A DNA stretch of 64,000 nt from Sphingomonas sanguinis (GCF_019297835.1 NZ_CP079203.1:1213001-1277000), one strand, 5' to 3'; counted from the stretch's first letter, positions 37,043 through 45,349 are shown. Notes: generated by a model not told the origin, from the letters alone. A program made the numbers and translations.

Positions 37043-37494
37043 AGTACGCGCGCCGCCTCCAGCACGGCCTCGGCATGGCCGGGCACCTTCACCTTGCGCC
37101 AGCTCTGGGCGAGCTTGCCGTCGCGACCGAACAGGAAGGTCGAGCGCTCGATACCCATATAGGTCTTGCCGTAGAGCTTCTTCTCGCCCCAGACGCCGAA
37201 CGCCTCGCAGGCCGCGCCGTCCTCGTCGCTGACCAGCTCGACGGCCAGCGCGTATTTTTCGGCGAACTTGCGATGCTTGGCCGGGCTGTCCTTGGAGATG
37301 CCGATCACGCGCACGCCCGCGCCCGCGAAATCCCCGGCCAGCGCGGTGAAGTCCTGTGCCTCGCGCGTGCAGCCGCTGGTGTCGTCCTTGGGGTAGAAAT
37401 AGACGACCAGCGGCCCGCCCAGATCGCCCAGCGCCAGCGGCTGGTCGGTCGCGGTCATGACCGTCACCGCCGGAATTGCGTCACCCTGCTGCAT
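37039..37494 (-). CDS. bcp: thiol peroxidase of the Bcp/PrxQ type
   Basis: 151-aa peroxiredoxin reducing hydroperoxides. The peroxidatic Cys lies in YFYPKDDTSGCTREAQDF (Cys about 45) and no second Cys is present at the usual i+5 position, so it is probably a 1-Cys or atypical form. Late blocks GVWGEKKLYGKTYMGIERST are typical. Two adjacent ATGs (37497, 37494) follow AAGGAGG; spacing favours 37494. The start lies inside the 3' end of glnE. Confidence 0.92.
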   Translation of the reverse strand: MQQGDAIPAVTVMTATDQPLALGDLGGPLVVYFYPKDDTSGCTREAQDFTALAGDFAGAGVRVIGISKDSPAKHRKFAEKYALAVELVSDEDGAACEAFGVWGEKKLYGKTYMGIERSTFLFGRDGKLAQSWRKVKVPGHAEAVLEAARVL

Positions 37495-40156
37495 CATTGC
37501 CTCCTTGCCAGACCTGCAGGACCTCCTGCCGCGTCGCCTCCAGCGTGGCAACCACCGTCGCCCAGTCGGGCAGGCCCATCGCCCGCGCGATCAGCGGGCG
37601 GGTCGGCTCGGGCGGCTCCTGCCCGTCCGGCACGAGCAGGCGGAAGGACACCAGCGCACGGGTCAGCACGTCATGCGCCCGCGTCACCCATTCCGGCATC
37701 AGCCCCGCCGCTACGAGCGCCGCGATCGCCCGGCCCAGATCGGGATCGAAGCCGGTGCGATGGACCAGCTGCGCGCGGTGTACCGCGAACTCCAGGTCGA
37801 CCAGCCCGCCGGGCAGCAGCTTGATGTCGAGCGGCCCCTGCGGCGGTTTGTGCCGCGCCATCTCGGCCCGCATCTCGCCCGCCTCGGTCGCCACGTCACG
37901 GGCGGGGCGGTTGCCGTTCAGCACATCGGCAACGATCGCCGCCACCTCCGCCCGCGCCTCTGCCGAGCCGAAGATCGGCCGGGCACGGGTCAAGGCCATA
38001 TGCTCCCAGGTCCAGGCGTCTTCGCGTTGATATCGCGCGAAACTCTCGACCGAGACCACCAGCGGCCCCTGCGTGCCCGATGGCCGCAGCCGCGTGTCGA
38101 CCGGATAGAGCGGCCCCGCCTGGGTCGGCACCGATAGCGCCGCCGTCACCCGCTGCGCCAGCCGATTGTAATAAAGCGTCGCGCCCAGCGGCTTCGGCCC
38201 ATCGGACTCGCCCGCGAAATCGCCGGTGAACAGATAGACGAGATCGAGGTCGGAGGCGTGGGTCAGCGCCGCGCCCCCCATTCTCCCGAGCGCAAGGATA
38301 ACGAGTTCGCTATTCGGCACCCGGCCATGCGCCGCGACGAATTCATCGACCGTTGCTTGCGCCAGCACGCCGACCGCCGCCTCGGCGACACGCGCATAGC
38401 CGCCCGCCACCTCGAGCGGATCGGCCCGCCCCGCAACAATCTGCGCCCCCAGAGCGAACCGCAACTCGCCGACCACGCGGCGGACATGGTCGAGCCGATC
38501 CTGATAATCCTGTCCGCTCTCGCCGCCGCGCATCGCGCGTTCGAGGAACTTCACGGCGGGCAACGGCTCGAAGGCAGAGGCATCGATCAGCCCATCGAGG
38601 AGCGCAGGCCGCCGCGCCAGCTCGGCCGCGAGCGGTGCGGCATGGCTGAGAATCGCGACGGTCAGGCTGGCCAGCCCCGGCCGCGCCTCCAGCAGGCGGA
38701 AGATGTTGATCGCGCTCGTCATCCGCTCGAACAGCGAATCGAGCTTCAGGATCGCGGCATCGGGATCGGGCGCCTCGGCCAGCGCCTCGACCAGCGTGGG
38801 CAGCACCGCGTCCAGCGCCTCGCGCGCCGCCGGGCTGCGCAGCGCGGCATAGTCGCCGCCACGCCACGCCGCAATCCGACGCGCCGCCGCCTCGATATCG
38901 TGCAGCCCCGCCGCCGCCAGTCGCGCGTTCAGCAGGACCGGGTCATGCGGCAGTCGGGGTCGCTCATCGGCGTCGAGCGCGTCGTAGAAGCGCCCGACCC
39001 GTTCGGTGACGGGTGCCAGCATGGCGATCAGCGCATCGCCATCCGCCAGTCCGTGGATCTGCGCGACCCGGCCCAGCCCCTCCCCCAACGGCAGCTGATG
39101 GGTCTGGCGGTCGTCGATCATCTGGACTCGATGCTCGATCGTGCGCAGTAGAACATAGGCGTCGCTCAGCGCCGCCGCCTGCCCGGCATCGATCCGCCCC
39201 GCCTCGGCCAGCATCGCCAGCGCGTCGCGGGTGGCGGGCGCCCGTAGCACGGGGTCGCGGCCGCCATGGATCAGCTGGTGAATCTGCGCGAAGAATTCAA
39301 TCTCACGGATACCGCCGCGCCCGCGCTTCAGGTCATAGCCGGGCCCCATCGCCTGCCCCTGCGCATGATGGTCGCGGATGCGCCGGGTCAGATCGCGGAT
39401 TTCGCCGACCGCGCCGAAATCGAGCGCACGCCGCCACACGAACGGGCGGATCGCATCGAGGAAACGCTGGCCCAGCGCCAGATCGCCCGCCGCCGCTCGC
39501 GCGCGGATGAACGCTGCCCGTTCCCAGGTCAGCGCCTGGCTCTCGTAATAGGCGATTGCCCCCTCCACGGGAATCGCGATCGGCGTCGCTTCGGGCGAGG
39601 GCCGCAGCCGCAAGTCGACGCGCAGGACATAGCCCTCGCCGTCGCGCGCCTGGAGCAATTCGACGACCCGCTTGCCGATGCGCACCGCCGCATCCTCCGG
39701 TTCCTCGCGCGGACGGCGGGGCAGCGTCTGGGGATCAAAGATCAGGATGGGATCGATATCGGAGGAATAGTTGAGTTCGCGACTGCCCTGCTTGCCCAGC
39801 GCGATGGCGGCGAAACCGACCGGCTCCGCGCCCGGCGTGCGTTCCTCGATCGCGGCGCGGATCGCACAGTCGAGGGACCGGTCGGCGAAATCGGTCAACC
39901 GGTGCGTCACCTCGGTCAGGTCGTACAGTCCGGATAGATCGCCGAGCGCGACGGTGAGCGCCAGCGCGCGCCGCTCGCGACGCAATCGGGTGCCGACCGG
40001 CAAGTCCTCCGCCACGACGGGTGGCGCGAGCAACTCCCCCGCCAGTGCCGCCACCTCGATCTCCGGCTCCCGGTCGAGCAGCATCGCCAGAAAAGACGAA
40101 TGCCGGCGGGCACGGGCGATGGCATCGGGCAAGGTGGACGAGGGCAGGCTGCTCAT
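37481..40156 (-). CDS. glnE: glutamine synthetase adenylyltransferase / adenylyl-removing enzyme
   Basis: 891-aa bifunctional GlnE controlling glutamine synthetase by adenylylation and deadenylylation. Two nucleotidyltransferase domains each show the GxG..DxD motif: GKQGSRELNYSSDIDPILIF (121-140) and GRMGGAALTHASDLDLVYLF (about 623-642). These are separated by a PII-responsive helical region, and a C-terminal domain ends near VLQVW. Slightly shorter than the E. coli enzyme, which is normal for alphaproteobacteria. Overlaps bcp and, through it, DUF455 in one operon. Confidence 0.96.
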   Translation of the reverse strand: MSSLPSSTLPDAIARARRHSSFLAMLLDREPEIEVAALAGELLAPPVVAEDLPVGTRLRRERRALALTVALGDLSGLYDLTEVTHRLTDFADRSLDCAIRAAIEERTPGAEPVGFAAIALGKQGSRELNYSSDIDPILIFDPQTLPRRPREEPEDAAVRIGKRVVELLQARDGEGYVLRVDLRLRPSPEATPIAIPVEGAIAYYESQALTWERAAFIRARAAAGDLALGQRFLDAIRPFVWRRALDFGAVGEIRDLTRRIRDHHAQGQAMGPGYDLKRGRGGIREIEFFAQIHQLIHGGRDPVLRAPATRDALAMLAEAGRIDAGQAAALSDAYVLLRTIEHRVQMIDDRQTHQLPLGEGLGRVAQIHGLADGDALIAMLAPVTERVGRFYDALDADERPRLPHDPVLLNARLAAAGLHDIEAAARRIAAWRGGDYAALRSPAAREALDAVLPTLVEALAEAPDPDAAILKLDSLFERMTSAINIFRLLEARPGLASLTVAILSHAAPLAAELARRPALLDGLIDASAFEPLPAVKFLERAMRGGESGQDYQDRLDHVRRVVGELRFALGAQIVAGRADPLEVAGGYARVAEAAVGVLAQATVDEFVAAHGRVPNSELVILALGRMGGAALTHASDLDLVYLFTGDFAGESDGPKPLGATLYYNRLAQRVTAALSVPTQAGPLYPVDTRLRPSGTQGPLVVSVESFARYQREDAWTWEHMALTRARPIFGSAEARAEVAAIVADVLNGNRPARDVATEAGEMRAEMARHKPPQGPLDIKLLPGGLVDLEFAVHRAQLVHRTGFDPDLGRAIAALVAAGLMPEWVTRAHDVLTRALVSFRLLVPDGQEPPEPTRPLIARAMGLPDWATVVATLEATRQEVLQVWQGGNDAAG

Positions 40157-40265
40157 GGCCCCGCTTCTACCCCGCGGGGTGTGGCGAAAGAAACACTTTC
40201 GATCCCGTTAACAAATGCGCATCAGATGATTTGCAACTTGTCAAGCCGCGATCGGTTATGTTGCC

Positions 40266-40424
40266 ATGATGAGCACCGAAACCGGGACCAGCGACATCCG
40301 CATCGTCCGCGCGCCGCAGCGCACGGACGATATCGGCTGTGCGCTCCGCTCGGCCTATTCCCGGCCGGTGCGGTTACCGGATCATTGGGTGCGGCTGCTG
40401 GCGCGACTGGACAGGCGTTCCTGA
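40266..40424 (+). CDS. second NepR-like anti-sigma microprotein
   Basis: 52-aa open frame starting ATGATG at 40266. Its C-terminal half, GCALRSAYSRPVRLPDHWV followed by RLLARLD, aligns with the NepR of this window (GSALRQAYQKTVDERIPDEM, LDLLSKLD) when a three-residue gap is placed before the Pro-Asp. Shared positions are ALR-AY, V, PD, LL and LD, exactly the helix-1/helix-2 core that contacts EcfG and PhyR in the NepR family. It lies divergent to glnE and ends four bases before a convergent DUF6624 gene, 1.1 kb from ecfG. No good Shine-Dalgarno is seen. It could sequester EcfG or modulate PhyR. Confidence 0.6.
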   Translation: MMSTETGTSDIRIVRAPQRTDDIGCALRSAYSRPVRLPDHWVRLLARLDRRS

Positions 40425-40428
40425 TCGG

Positions 40429-41436
40429 TTATGGCCGGGTGCCCGGCGGGCAGCGGCCGAAACTCTTGTCCATCCCACCGAGATATTCCGCCACCGGCGC
40501 GAGGCCGACCTCCGTACGAAGACGATCGACCGCTTTGTCATCCTCCAGAGGCTGCGACACGCGCGTGCCGTTATTGCACATCGCCTGAGTACCATAACGC
40601 TGCTTGCCGCTGATCTTCAGCATCACACGATCGTAAAGATAGGCATAGTCCTTCTTCGACACTTCGCCGTGCGGAACGAGCGACTCCATGGCGCGCAATA
40701 TGGCGAGCTGGAACGCAGGATCGGCATCGGCGTGCTGAACGAGTAGCCAAGCCTGACGCGCCGCGTCGTCCCCGACTTCTGACCGCTTTGGCCAACCCTG
40801 CTTTGCGACTATCTGCTTGAGCCACTCGGTATTTTCCCGATCCTCCACCCTTAACGCCGTCATCAGACGCGACAGGATAATGGCCTTTACCGGCTCGGTT
40901 ACTGCCGGCGCGTCGGCCATGTCGCCCGACCCCCAACTGCTGGAGTAACGCAGCATCTGTTCGCCCATCGGGCGCGCCATCAACTGATCATGAAGCTTGG
41001 ACGTATCGGACTCGCTGATTTGCTTGGCCGTTTTTACCGCCAGCAGATAGGTGTCCGCAATCGGTCGAGCCGTTTCGAGGGACTGCTGGAACGCGGCGAA
41101 ACTCGACCAGAGCGAGGTGTCGATGAATGAGCTGACCTGAGAGTACAGCAGGCCGCCGACAGGCGCCCCCTTTAATTGCGGATCGGTGACGCCAAGAACG
41201 AGAAGTTCCGCCCGCGTATCGTCGAGAGCCGCCATGTAAGACGCCTTCAACCAATCCCGAACCTGCTTGTCCTGCGCCTTTTCCTCCGGCGTCGCATCCG
41301 GGAAGCGGCCCTTCATCCATTTATAATCGCCCGGATCGAAACGATCACCCTTGATATACGGCTTGAGGACGTCCGGGATCGGCGGCGTGGCCGCTGTCAA
41401 CAGAAAGACGGAGAAGATCAGGGACAGCATGCGCAT
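40429..41436 (-). CDS. secreted DUF6624-type protein
   Basis: About 335-aa protein with a hydrophobic N-terminus (MRMLSLIFSVFLLTAAT) indicating export. The C-terminal half matches the DUF6624 pattern: WPKRSEVGDDAARQAWLLVQ (about 218-237), HGEVSKKDYAYLYDRV and GKQRYGTQ (about 286-293), then a late GLAP motif. Function unknown. A sigma-70-like promoter whose predicted start point falls on the ATG suggests a leaderless mRNA. A shorter relative lies at 53792. Confidence 0.75.
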   Translation of the reverse strand: MRMLSLIFSVFLLTAATPPIPDVLKPYIKGDRFDPGDYKWMKGRFPDATPEEKAQDKQVRDWLKASYMAALDDTRAELLVLGVTDPQLKGAPVGGLLYSQVSSFIDTSLWSSFAAFQQSLETARPIADTYLLAVKTAKQISESDTSKLHDQLMARPMGEQMLRYSSSWGSGDMADAPAVTEPVKAIILSRLMTALRVEDRENTEWLKQIVAKQGWPKRSEVGDDAARQAWLLVQHADADPAFQLAILRAMESLVPHGEVSKKDYAYLYDRVMLKISGKQRYGTQAMCNNGTRVSQPLEDDKAVDRLRTEVGLAPVAEYLGGMDKSFGRCPPGTRP

Positions 41437-41442
41437 GGCCGG

Positions 41443-41471
41443 ATCGGACAAGGTCTCGCAATCACTGTCAA
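41443..41471 (-). promoter_or_regulatory. possible sigma-70 promoter of the DUF6624 gene
   Basis: On the minus strand TTGACA (41471-41466) and TCCGAT (41448-41443) are separated by 17 bases. Transcription would begin about seven bases on, at or next to the ATG at 41436, which lacks a Shine-Dalgarno. Confidence 0.4.
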
Positions 41472-41488
41472 GCCGACCCATTCCGACA

Positions 41489-41522
41489 CAAAAAAGCCGC
41501 CCCGATCATAACCGGGACGGCC
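41489..41522 (-). terminator. intrinsic terminator after ecfG
   Basis: Read on the minus strand, a ten-pair stem (gccgtcccgg with tcggggcggc, including G-T pairs) with a six-base loop is followed by T6. It lies about 30 bases past the ecfG stop and isolates the DUF6624 gene from the stress operon. Confidence 0.85.
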
Positions 41523-41550
41523 GTCTATTAAAACTCGTAAGTAAAGGCGC

Positions 41551-42198
41551 TTACCTCCCGCCGCTCAACTGATCGACATCGCCCATGATCGTGTCGAGCG
41601 CCGTCTTGCTGCTGTCGGTTTCATGCAGGCGGCGCGAGGGCAGCGAGCCTTCGTTTAGGATCGTCTCCAGCGCGACGCGGCCGCGCGCCACGCGGCTCTT
41701 GATCGTACCCACCGCGACGTTGCAGATTTCGGCCGCTTCCTCATAAGCGAAACCACCGGCACCGACCAGGATCAACGCCTCGCGCTGCGGCTGCGGCAGG
41801 TGCATCAGGGCGCGCTGCATGTCGCCCAGTTCGACATGGCGATCCTGGCTGGCCGGAGCCGCCAGAATGCGATCGGCGACCAGATCGTCCCATTCGCCCT
41901 TGAAGCGCGCGCGACGCATCTGCGACAGATACAGGTTGCGCAGGATGATGAAGGTCCAGGCACGCATGTTCGTGCCCGCCTGGAACCGCTTGCGCGCGGC
42001 CCATGCCTTCAACAGCGTTTCCTGCACCAGATCATCGGCCAGATCGCGGCTGCCCGAGAGCGAGCGGCCGAAGGCGCGAAGATGGGGGATGACGCGCGCC
42101 AGTTCCGCCTTGAACTCGGAGTCGGGGAGCGCGACGTGCTCGACGGGCGTATCGGGTGCGTCGTCCTCGAATTCGTCCCGCGTCAGTGGCTGCGTCAT
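41551..42198 (-). CDS. ecfG: general stress response ECF sigma factor EcfG
   Basis: About 215-aa ECF sigma factor of the EcfG (ECF15) group. Region 2 is ELARVIPHLRAFGRSLSGSR, DLADDLVQETLLKAW and MRAWTFIILRNLYLSQMRR (about 35-100), and region 4 is MQRALMHLPQPQREALIL with the helix-turn-helix FAYEEAAEICNVAVGTIKSR (about 125-175). These blocks are characteristic of sphingomonad EcfG. It should recognise GGAAC-N16/17-GTT promoters, is held by NepR and is freed when PhyR is phosphorylated. Start chosen at ATG 42198 by homology; ATG 42237 would add 13 residues. Confidence 0.93.
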   Translation of the reverse strand: MTQPLTRDEFEDDAPDTPVEHVALPDSEFKAELARVIPHLRAFGRSLSGSRDLADDLVQETLLKAWAARKRFQAGTNMRAWTFIILRNLYLSQMRRARFKGEWDDLVADRILAAPASQDRHVELGDMQRALMHLPQPQREALILVGAGGFAYEEAAEICNVAVGTIKSRVARGRVALETILNEGSLPSRRLHETDSSKTALDTIMGDVDQLSGGR

Positions 42199-42255
42199 GA
42201 AAATCCGATCATCGGAAACGGCCGCCCTCGCGACCATTTCGAAACATAAGGGGCC

Positions 42256-42279
42256 AACCCTGAAATAGCCAGCCGTCCC
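42256..42279 (-). promoter_or_regulatory. weak EcfG-like promoter before ecfG
   Basis: Minus-strand GGGAC (42279-42275), 16 bases, then GTT (42258-42256): one mismatch from GGAAC-N16-GTT. It lies about 50 bases upstream of the ecfG ATG, a suitable place for autoregulation. Confidence 0.3.
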
Positions 42280-42304
42280 AAAGGGCTAATCGAGGGGGCT
42301 CGTG

Positions 42305-42442
42305 TCAGCGCAACACCAAAAAGGCGAAGATCGCGATCACGAGCACCAGCGAGATGGGCAGGATGTAACGCGTCACATGCGGCGTCGACCCTGCCCTGGC
42401 ATCCTCTTTGGCGACATGAATGGGTTCATTGGAATCAGCCAT
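42305..42442 (-). CDS. 45-aa single-helix membrane microprotein
   Basis: Short gene between phyR and ecfG on the same strand. The product has a charged N-terminal half (MADSNEPIHVAKEDARAG) and one strong hydrophobic helix, ILPISLVLVIAIFAFLVL (about 27-44), ending in Arg and stop. The topology is probably N-in with almost no periplasmic part. GAGG five bases before ATG 42442 supports translation. No family recognised. Its position in the stress locus suggests regulation by, or of, the PhyR-EcfG pathway. Confidence 0.7.
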   Translation of the reverse strand: MADSNEPIHVAKEDARAGSTPHVTRYILPISLVLVIAIFAFLVLR

Positions 42443-42493
42443 GTCTGCCTCAACGCCTCTCAACCGTTTCGGGTCCGTAACTGTCAGTCTTTC

Positions 42494-43294
42494 TTATTCC
42501 GCCGGGACGGTGCTCTGGTCGAAGAACAGCGCCTGGCTGATCGCGGCCTTCACGGTCGACCGCTGGAACGGCTTGGTGATCAGGAAGGTCGGCTCCGGAC
42601 GCTCGCCGGTCAGCAGACGCTCGGGGAAGGCGGTGATGAAGATGACCGGAACCTCGAACTCGGCCAGGATGTCCTTGACCGCATCAATGCCCGAGCTGTC
42701 ATCGGCCAGCTGGATGTCCGCCAGAACCAGGCCCGGACGGTCCTCCATGGCCAGCGCCACGGCCTCGTCGCGGGTCACGGCGACGCCCGTGACTTCATGG
42801 CCCAGGTCGCGCACGATCGTCTCGATATCCATCGCGATGATCGGCTCGTCCTCGATGATCAGCACGCGGGCGCGGGTCTGCTTTTCGATCTCTGCCAGCG
42901 CCTCGGAGACGAGGTTCTCGACCTCGCTCGGCTCCACGTCGATCAGATAGGCCGCGTCCTCGGGCGTGAAGCCCTCCATCGCGGTCAGCAGCAGCGCCTG
43001 GCGCGACAGCGGCGTCATCCGGGCGAGGCGAGCGCGGGCCAGACCTTCGTTGCCGTCGGCATCGACACCGTCATTGTCCAGCTCGTCATAATTGGCCGAC
43101 GACCAGATGCCCTGGAACATGCGGTACAGGCCCAGGCGCGGATCGACGTCGCGCGGAAACTGGTCCGGGGCCGCGACGATCGCCTCCAGCGTCGCGCGAA
43201 CATATTTGTCGCCGTGCATCTGGCTGCCGGTCAGGGCCCGGCCATAGCGCCGCAGGAAGGGAAGATGGGGCGCAAGCTGCTGTCCAAGCGACAT
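42494..43294 (-). CDS. phyR: general stress response regulator PhyR
   Basis: 266-aa PhyR. The N-terminal half (about 1-135) imitates an ECF sigma factor (HLPFLRRYGRALTGSQMHGD, then a region-4-like TPLSRQALLLTAMEGFTPED). The C-terminal half (about 140-260) is a receiver domain with acidic E148-D149-E150, phosphoacceptor Asp193 in VLADIQLADD, Thr221 in FITAFPE and Lys241, of the FAT-GUY type. On phosphorylation the sigma-like part binds NepR and frees EcfG (partner switching). The ATG follows CAGGGAG. Divergent from nepR-phyP. Confidence 0.97.
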   Translation of the reverse strand: MSLGQQLAPHLPFLRRYGRALTGSQMHGDKYVRATLEAIVAAPDQFPRDVDPRLGLYRMFQGIWSSANYDELDNDGVDADGNEGLARARLARMTPLSRQALLLTAMEGFTPEDAAYLIDVEPSEVENLVSEALAEIEKQTRARVLIIEDEPIIAMDIETIVRDLGHEVTGVAVTRDEAVALAMEDRPGLVLADIQLADDSSGIDAVKDILAEFEVPVIFITAFPERLLTGERPEPTFLITKPFQRSTVKAAISQALFFDQSTVPAE

Positions 43295-43429
43295 GGGTAA
43301 TAATCACTCCCTGAGGTATTCGCGGACGCCTGATGTGCTGACCCCCGCGCATGTTTTCAATGCCGTTTCCCGAAATCCCCGTCTGACACAGCCTATGGAC
43401 GCGCCGTTCGGATTTTTCGTATCGCATCG

Positions 43430-43454
43430 GGAACCAACCAGATCGAATTTGGTT
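43430..43454 (+). promoter_or_regulatory. EcfG-type promoter of nepR-phyP
   Basis: GGAAC (43430-43434), 17 bases, GTT (43452-43454). This matches the alphaproteobacterial general-stress consensus GGAAC-N16/17-GTT and lies about 100 bases before nepR, implying positive autoregulation of the locus. Confidence 0.65.
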
Positions 43455-43556
43455 TCATCGCCACATCAACTATGGCCCTGGCATGACGCCAACCGGCGGC
43501 GCCACGGGCCGCCATCGCGTCGGTTGCCCCGCTAGTGGGTCGTGCAGGGGGATATT

Positions 43557-43712
43557 TTGAGTTTGGGCAACAAGACGAAGAAGACGCCGTCCTCCACGCC
43601 CGAAAAGGGCGGTCAGAAAGATGCGGGCTCGGCACTTCGCCAGGCGTATCAGAAGACCGTGGACGAGCGGATCCCCGACGAGATGCTTGACCTTCTCAGC
43701 AAGCTGGACTGA
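43557..43712 (+). CDS. nepR: anti-sigma factor NepR
   Basis: 51-aa NepR starting with TTG at 43557, five or six bases after AGGGGG. A basic disordered N-terminus (about 1-22) is followed by the conserved core GSALRQAYQKTVDERIPDEM and LDLLSKLD (about 24-51). NepR clamps EcfG in unstressed cells and is titrated by phosphorylated PhyR, encoded divergently. It is followed after 12 bases by the sensor kinase-like gene, so nepR-phyP form an operon. Confidence 0.93.
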   Translation: MSLGNKTKKTPSSTPEKGGQKDAGSALRQAYQKTVDERIPDEMLDLLSKLD

Positions 43713-43724
43713 ACGTCCGGCTGA

Positions 43725-45311
43725 ATGGCCAGCGCACCTCCCCAAGACATCGAGGCTCTCGAACGCCTCCGCCCTGCCCCGCCCCGTCTCGCCACGGGCG
43801 CCAAGCTCGTGCTCGTGCTGGGCTGCACCCTGTTCATCCTGGCCGCGATCGCGGTGTTCGCGACGCTGCAGACGACGCGGCTGGCCGATAGCGAGGCGAG
43901 CGGGCGGCTGCGCATAGCCGCCAACGAAGACGCGCGCGCCATCGCCGCCGAGTTGATGGGCGACATGACCGCGTTGCGCGTCGCCGTGCGCGCCATGGGC
44001 CAGGACCCGCTCGACATGCCGAGCTGCGCGCGCGCCCAGGGGGTCTTCGCGCAACAGTCGATGACGGGCGCGCGTTTCCTCATCACGGATCGCTCGGGCA
44101 AGACGCTGTGCGGCGATCCGCTGCCCGCCGCGCTGCCCGTTCCGGTCGATGGCTCGCCGATCGGCGCTGACATCCTGCCCGGCAAGGGGCTGGTCCTGTC
44201 GGTCGCGAGCCAGGACGGCCGCGCCCAGGCGCGCGCCTTCTTCCCCCTGCCCTTCCTCCAGTCGCTGGTCGACCAGAGCAATCCGACGAGCCCGATCGAA
44301 TCCGTGCTGGAGCTGGACGGCGAGTTGCTCCCCATCCATCAGCTTTCGCGTCAGAGCGCGTTGGAGCGGATGAAGTCGATGCGGACCGAGCTGGGCATTG
44401 CCGGGCTGGTCCTGCGCACCTCCACGCCCAGCGCGCCGATCACCTCCTCGCTGATCGTCGCGCTCGCGCTGCCGCTGCTCATGTGGCTGGCCGCGGTGGT
44501 GCTCGGCTGGTTCATCGTCGACCGGCTGTTGATCCGCCCGCTTCGCCGGTTGCGCACCATCGTCGCCACCTATCAGCCGGGCGAAGTGCTCGATATTTCG
44601 GAGGTCGAGGCCGCGCCCGCGCAGGAAATCCGCGATCTGGCCGACACGTTCGAGGCGATCACCCGCACCGTCGCCACGCACGAGGCCGGGCTGGCCGAGG
44701 GGCTGGTGCGCCAGACCAAGCTGACCCGCGAGGTGCATCACCGGGTCAAGAACAACCTTCAGGTCATCTCCAGCCTCATCAACTTCCACGCGCGCGGCGC
44801 GACGGGGCCGGAGGCGATGGCGGCCTATTCGTCGATCCAGCGGCGCGTCGATGCGCTGGCGGTCGTACACCGCCACCATTTCGCCGAGCTGGAGGAAAAT
44901 CGCGGGCTGAACCTGCGCACCATGATCGGCGAGCTGGCCGCCAATATCCGCGCCACCGCGCCGGAGAATGCGGCCGGGATCGGCATCTCGCTCGACGTCG
45001 CGCCCCTGCTGGTCAATCAGGACGTGGCGGTCGCCGTCGCCTTCCTCGTTACCGAGACGATCGAGCTGGCGATGAACTGCGACCCCGCTGCGCAGATCCG
45101 CGTCGCGATCAAGCCTGCCGAACAGGAGGGCCGCGCGGTCGTCCGCGTCGTCACCCGCGCGCTGGTCGAGACGGACGAGCTTCGCCACCTGATCGGCAAG
45201 CGTTATGGCCGGGTGATGGAAGGGCTGGCGCGCCAGCTTCGCGCACCGCTGCACCATGACCCGCTGGTCGGCGCCTATGAGATCGCTATCCCCATCGTCG
45301 GACGCGACTGA
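43725..45311 (+). CDS. phyP: PhyP-like HisKA_2 sensor with degenerate ATPase domain
   Basis: 528-aa membrane sensor: helix 1 at about 28-50, a periplasmic domain (about 51-240), helix 2 at about 241-265, a HAMP-like linker, then the HisKA_2 phosphotransfer motif REVHHRVKNNLQVISSL (His338/339). The following ATPase region lacks the usual N-box Asn (it reads FLVTETIELAM) and I find no DxGxG box, so autophosphorylation is doubtful. In Sphingomonas the equivalent PhyP has been described as acting mainly as a PhyR phosphatase, which would suit this sequence. Co-transcribed with nepR. Confidence 0.85.
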   Translation: MASAPPQDIEALERLRPAPPRLATGAKLVLVLGCTLFILAAIAVFATLQTTRLADSEASGRLRIAANEDARAIAAELMGDMTALRVAVRAMGQDPLDMPSCARAQGVFAQQSMTGARFLITDRSGKTLCGDPLPAALPVPVDGSPIGADILPGKGLVLSVASQDGRAQARAFFPLPFLQSLVDQSNPTSPIESVLELDGELLPIHQLSRQSALERMKSMRTELGIAGLVLRTSTPSAPITSSLIVALALPLLMWLAAVVLGWFIVDRLLIRPLRRLRTIVATYQPGEVLDISEVEAAPAQEIRDLADTFEAITRTVATHEAGLAEGLVRQTKLTREVHHRVKNNLQVISSLINFHARGATGPEAMAAYSSIQRRVDALAVVHRHHFAELEENRGLNLRTMIGELAANIRATAPENAAGIGISLDVAPLLVNQDVAVAVAFLVTETIELAMNCDPAAQIRVAIKPAEQEGRAVVRVVTRALVETDELRHLIGKRYGRVMEGLARQLRAPLHHDPLVGAYEIAIPIVGRD

Positions 45312-45349
45312 ATTTTTTCAAAAAAAGATTCGCGTAGGCCATAAAAACG

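Noticed and set aside
45312..45340. A/T-rich stretch aattttttcaaaaaaag after phyP as its terminator
   Set aside because: The stem would consist only of A-T pairs and have no adequate loop; the real terminator is at 45427-45485.
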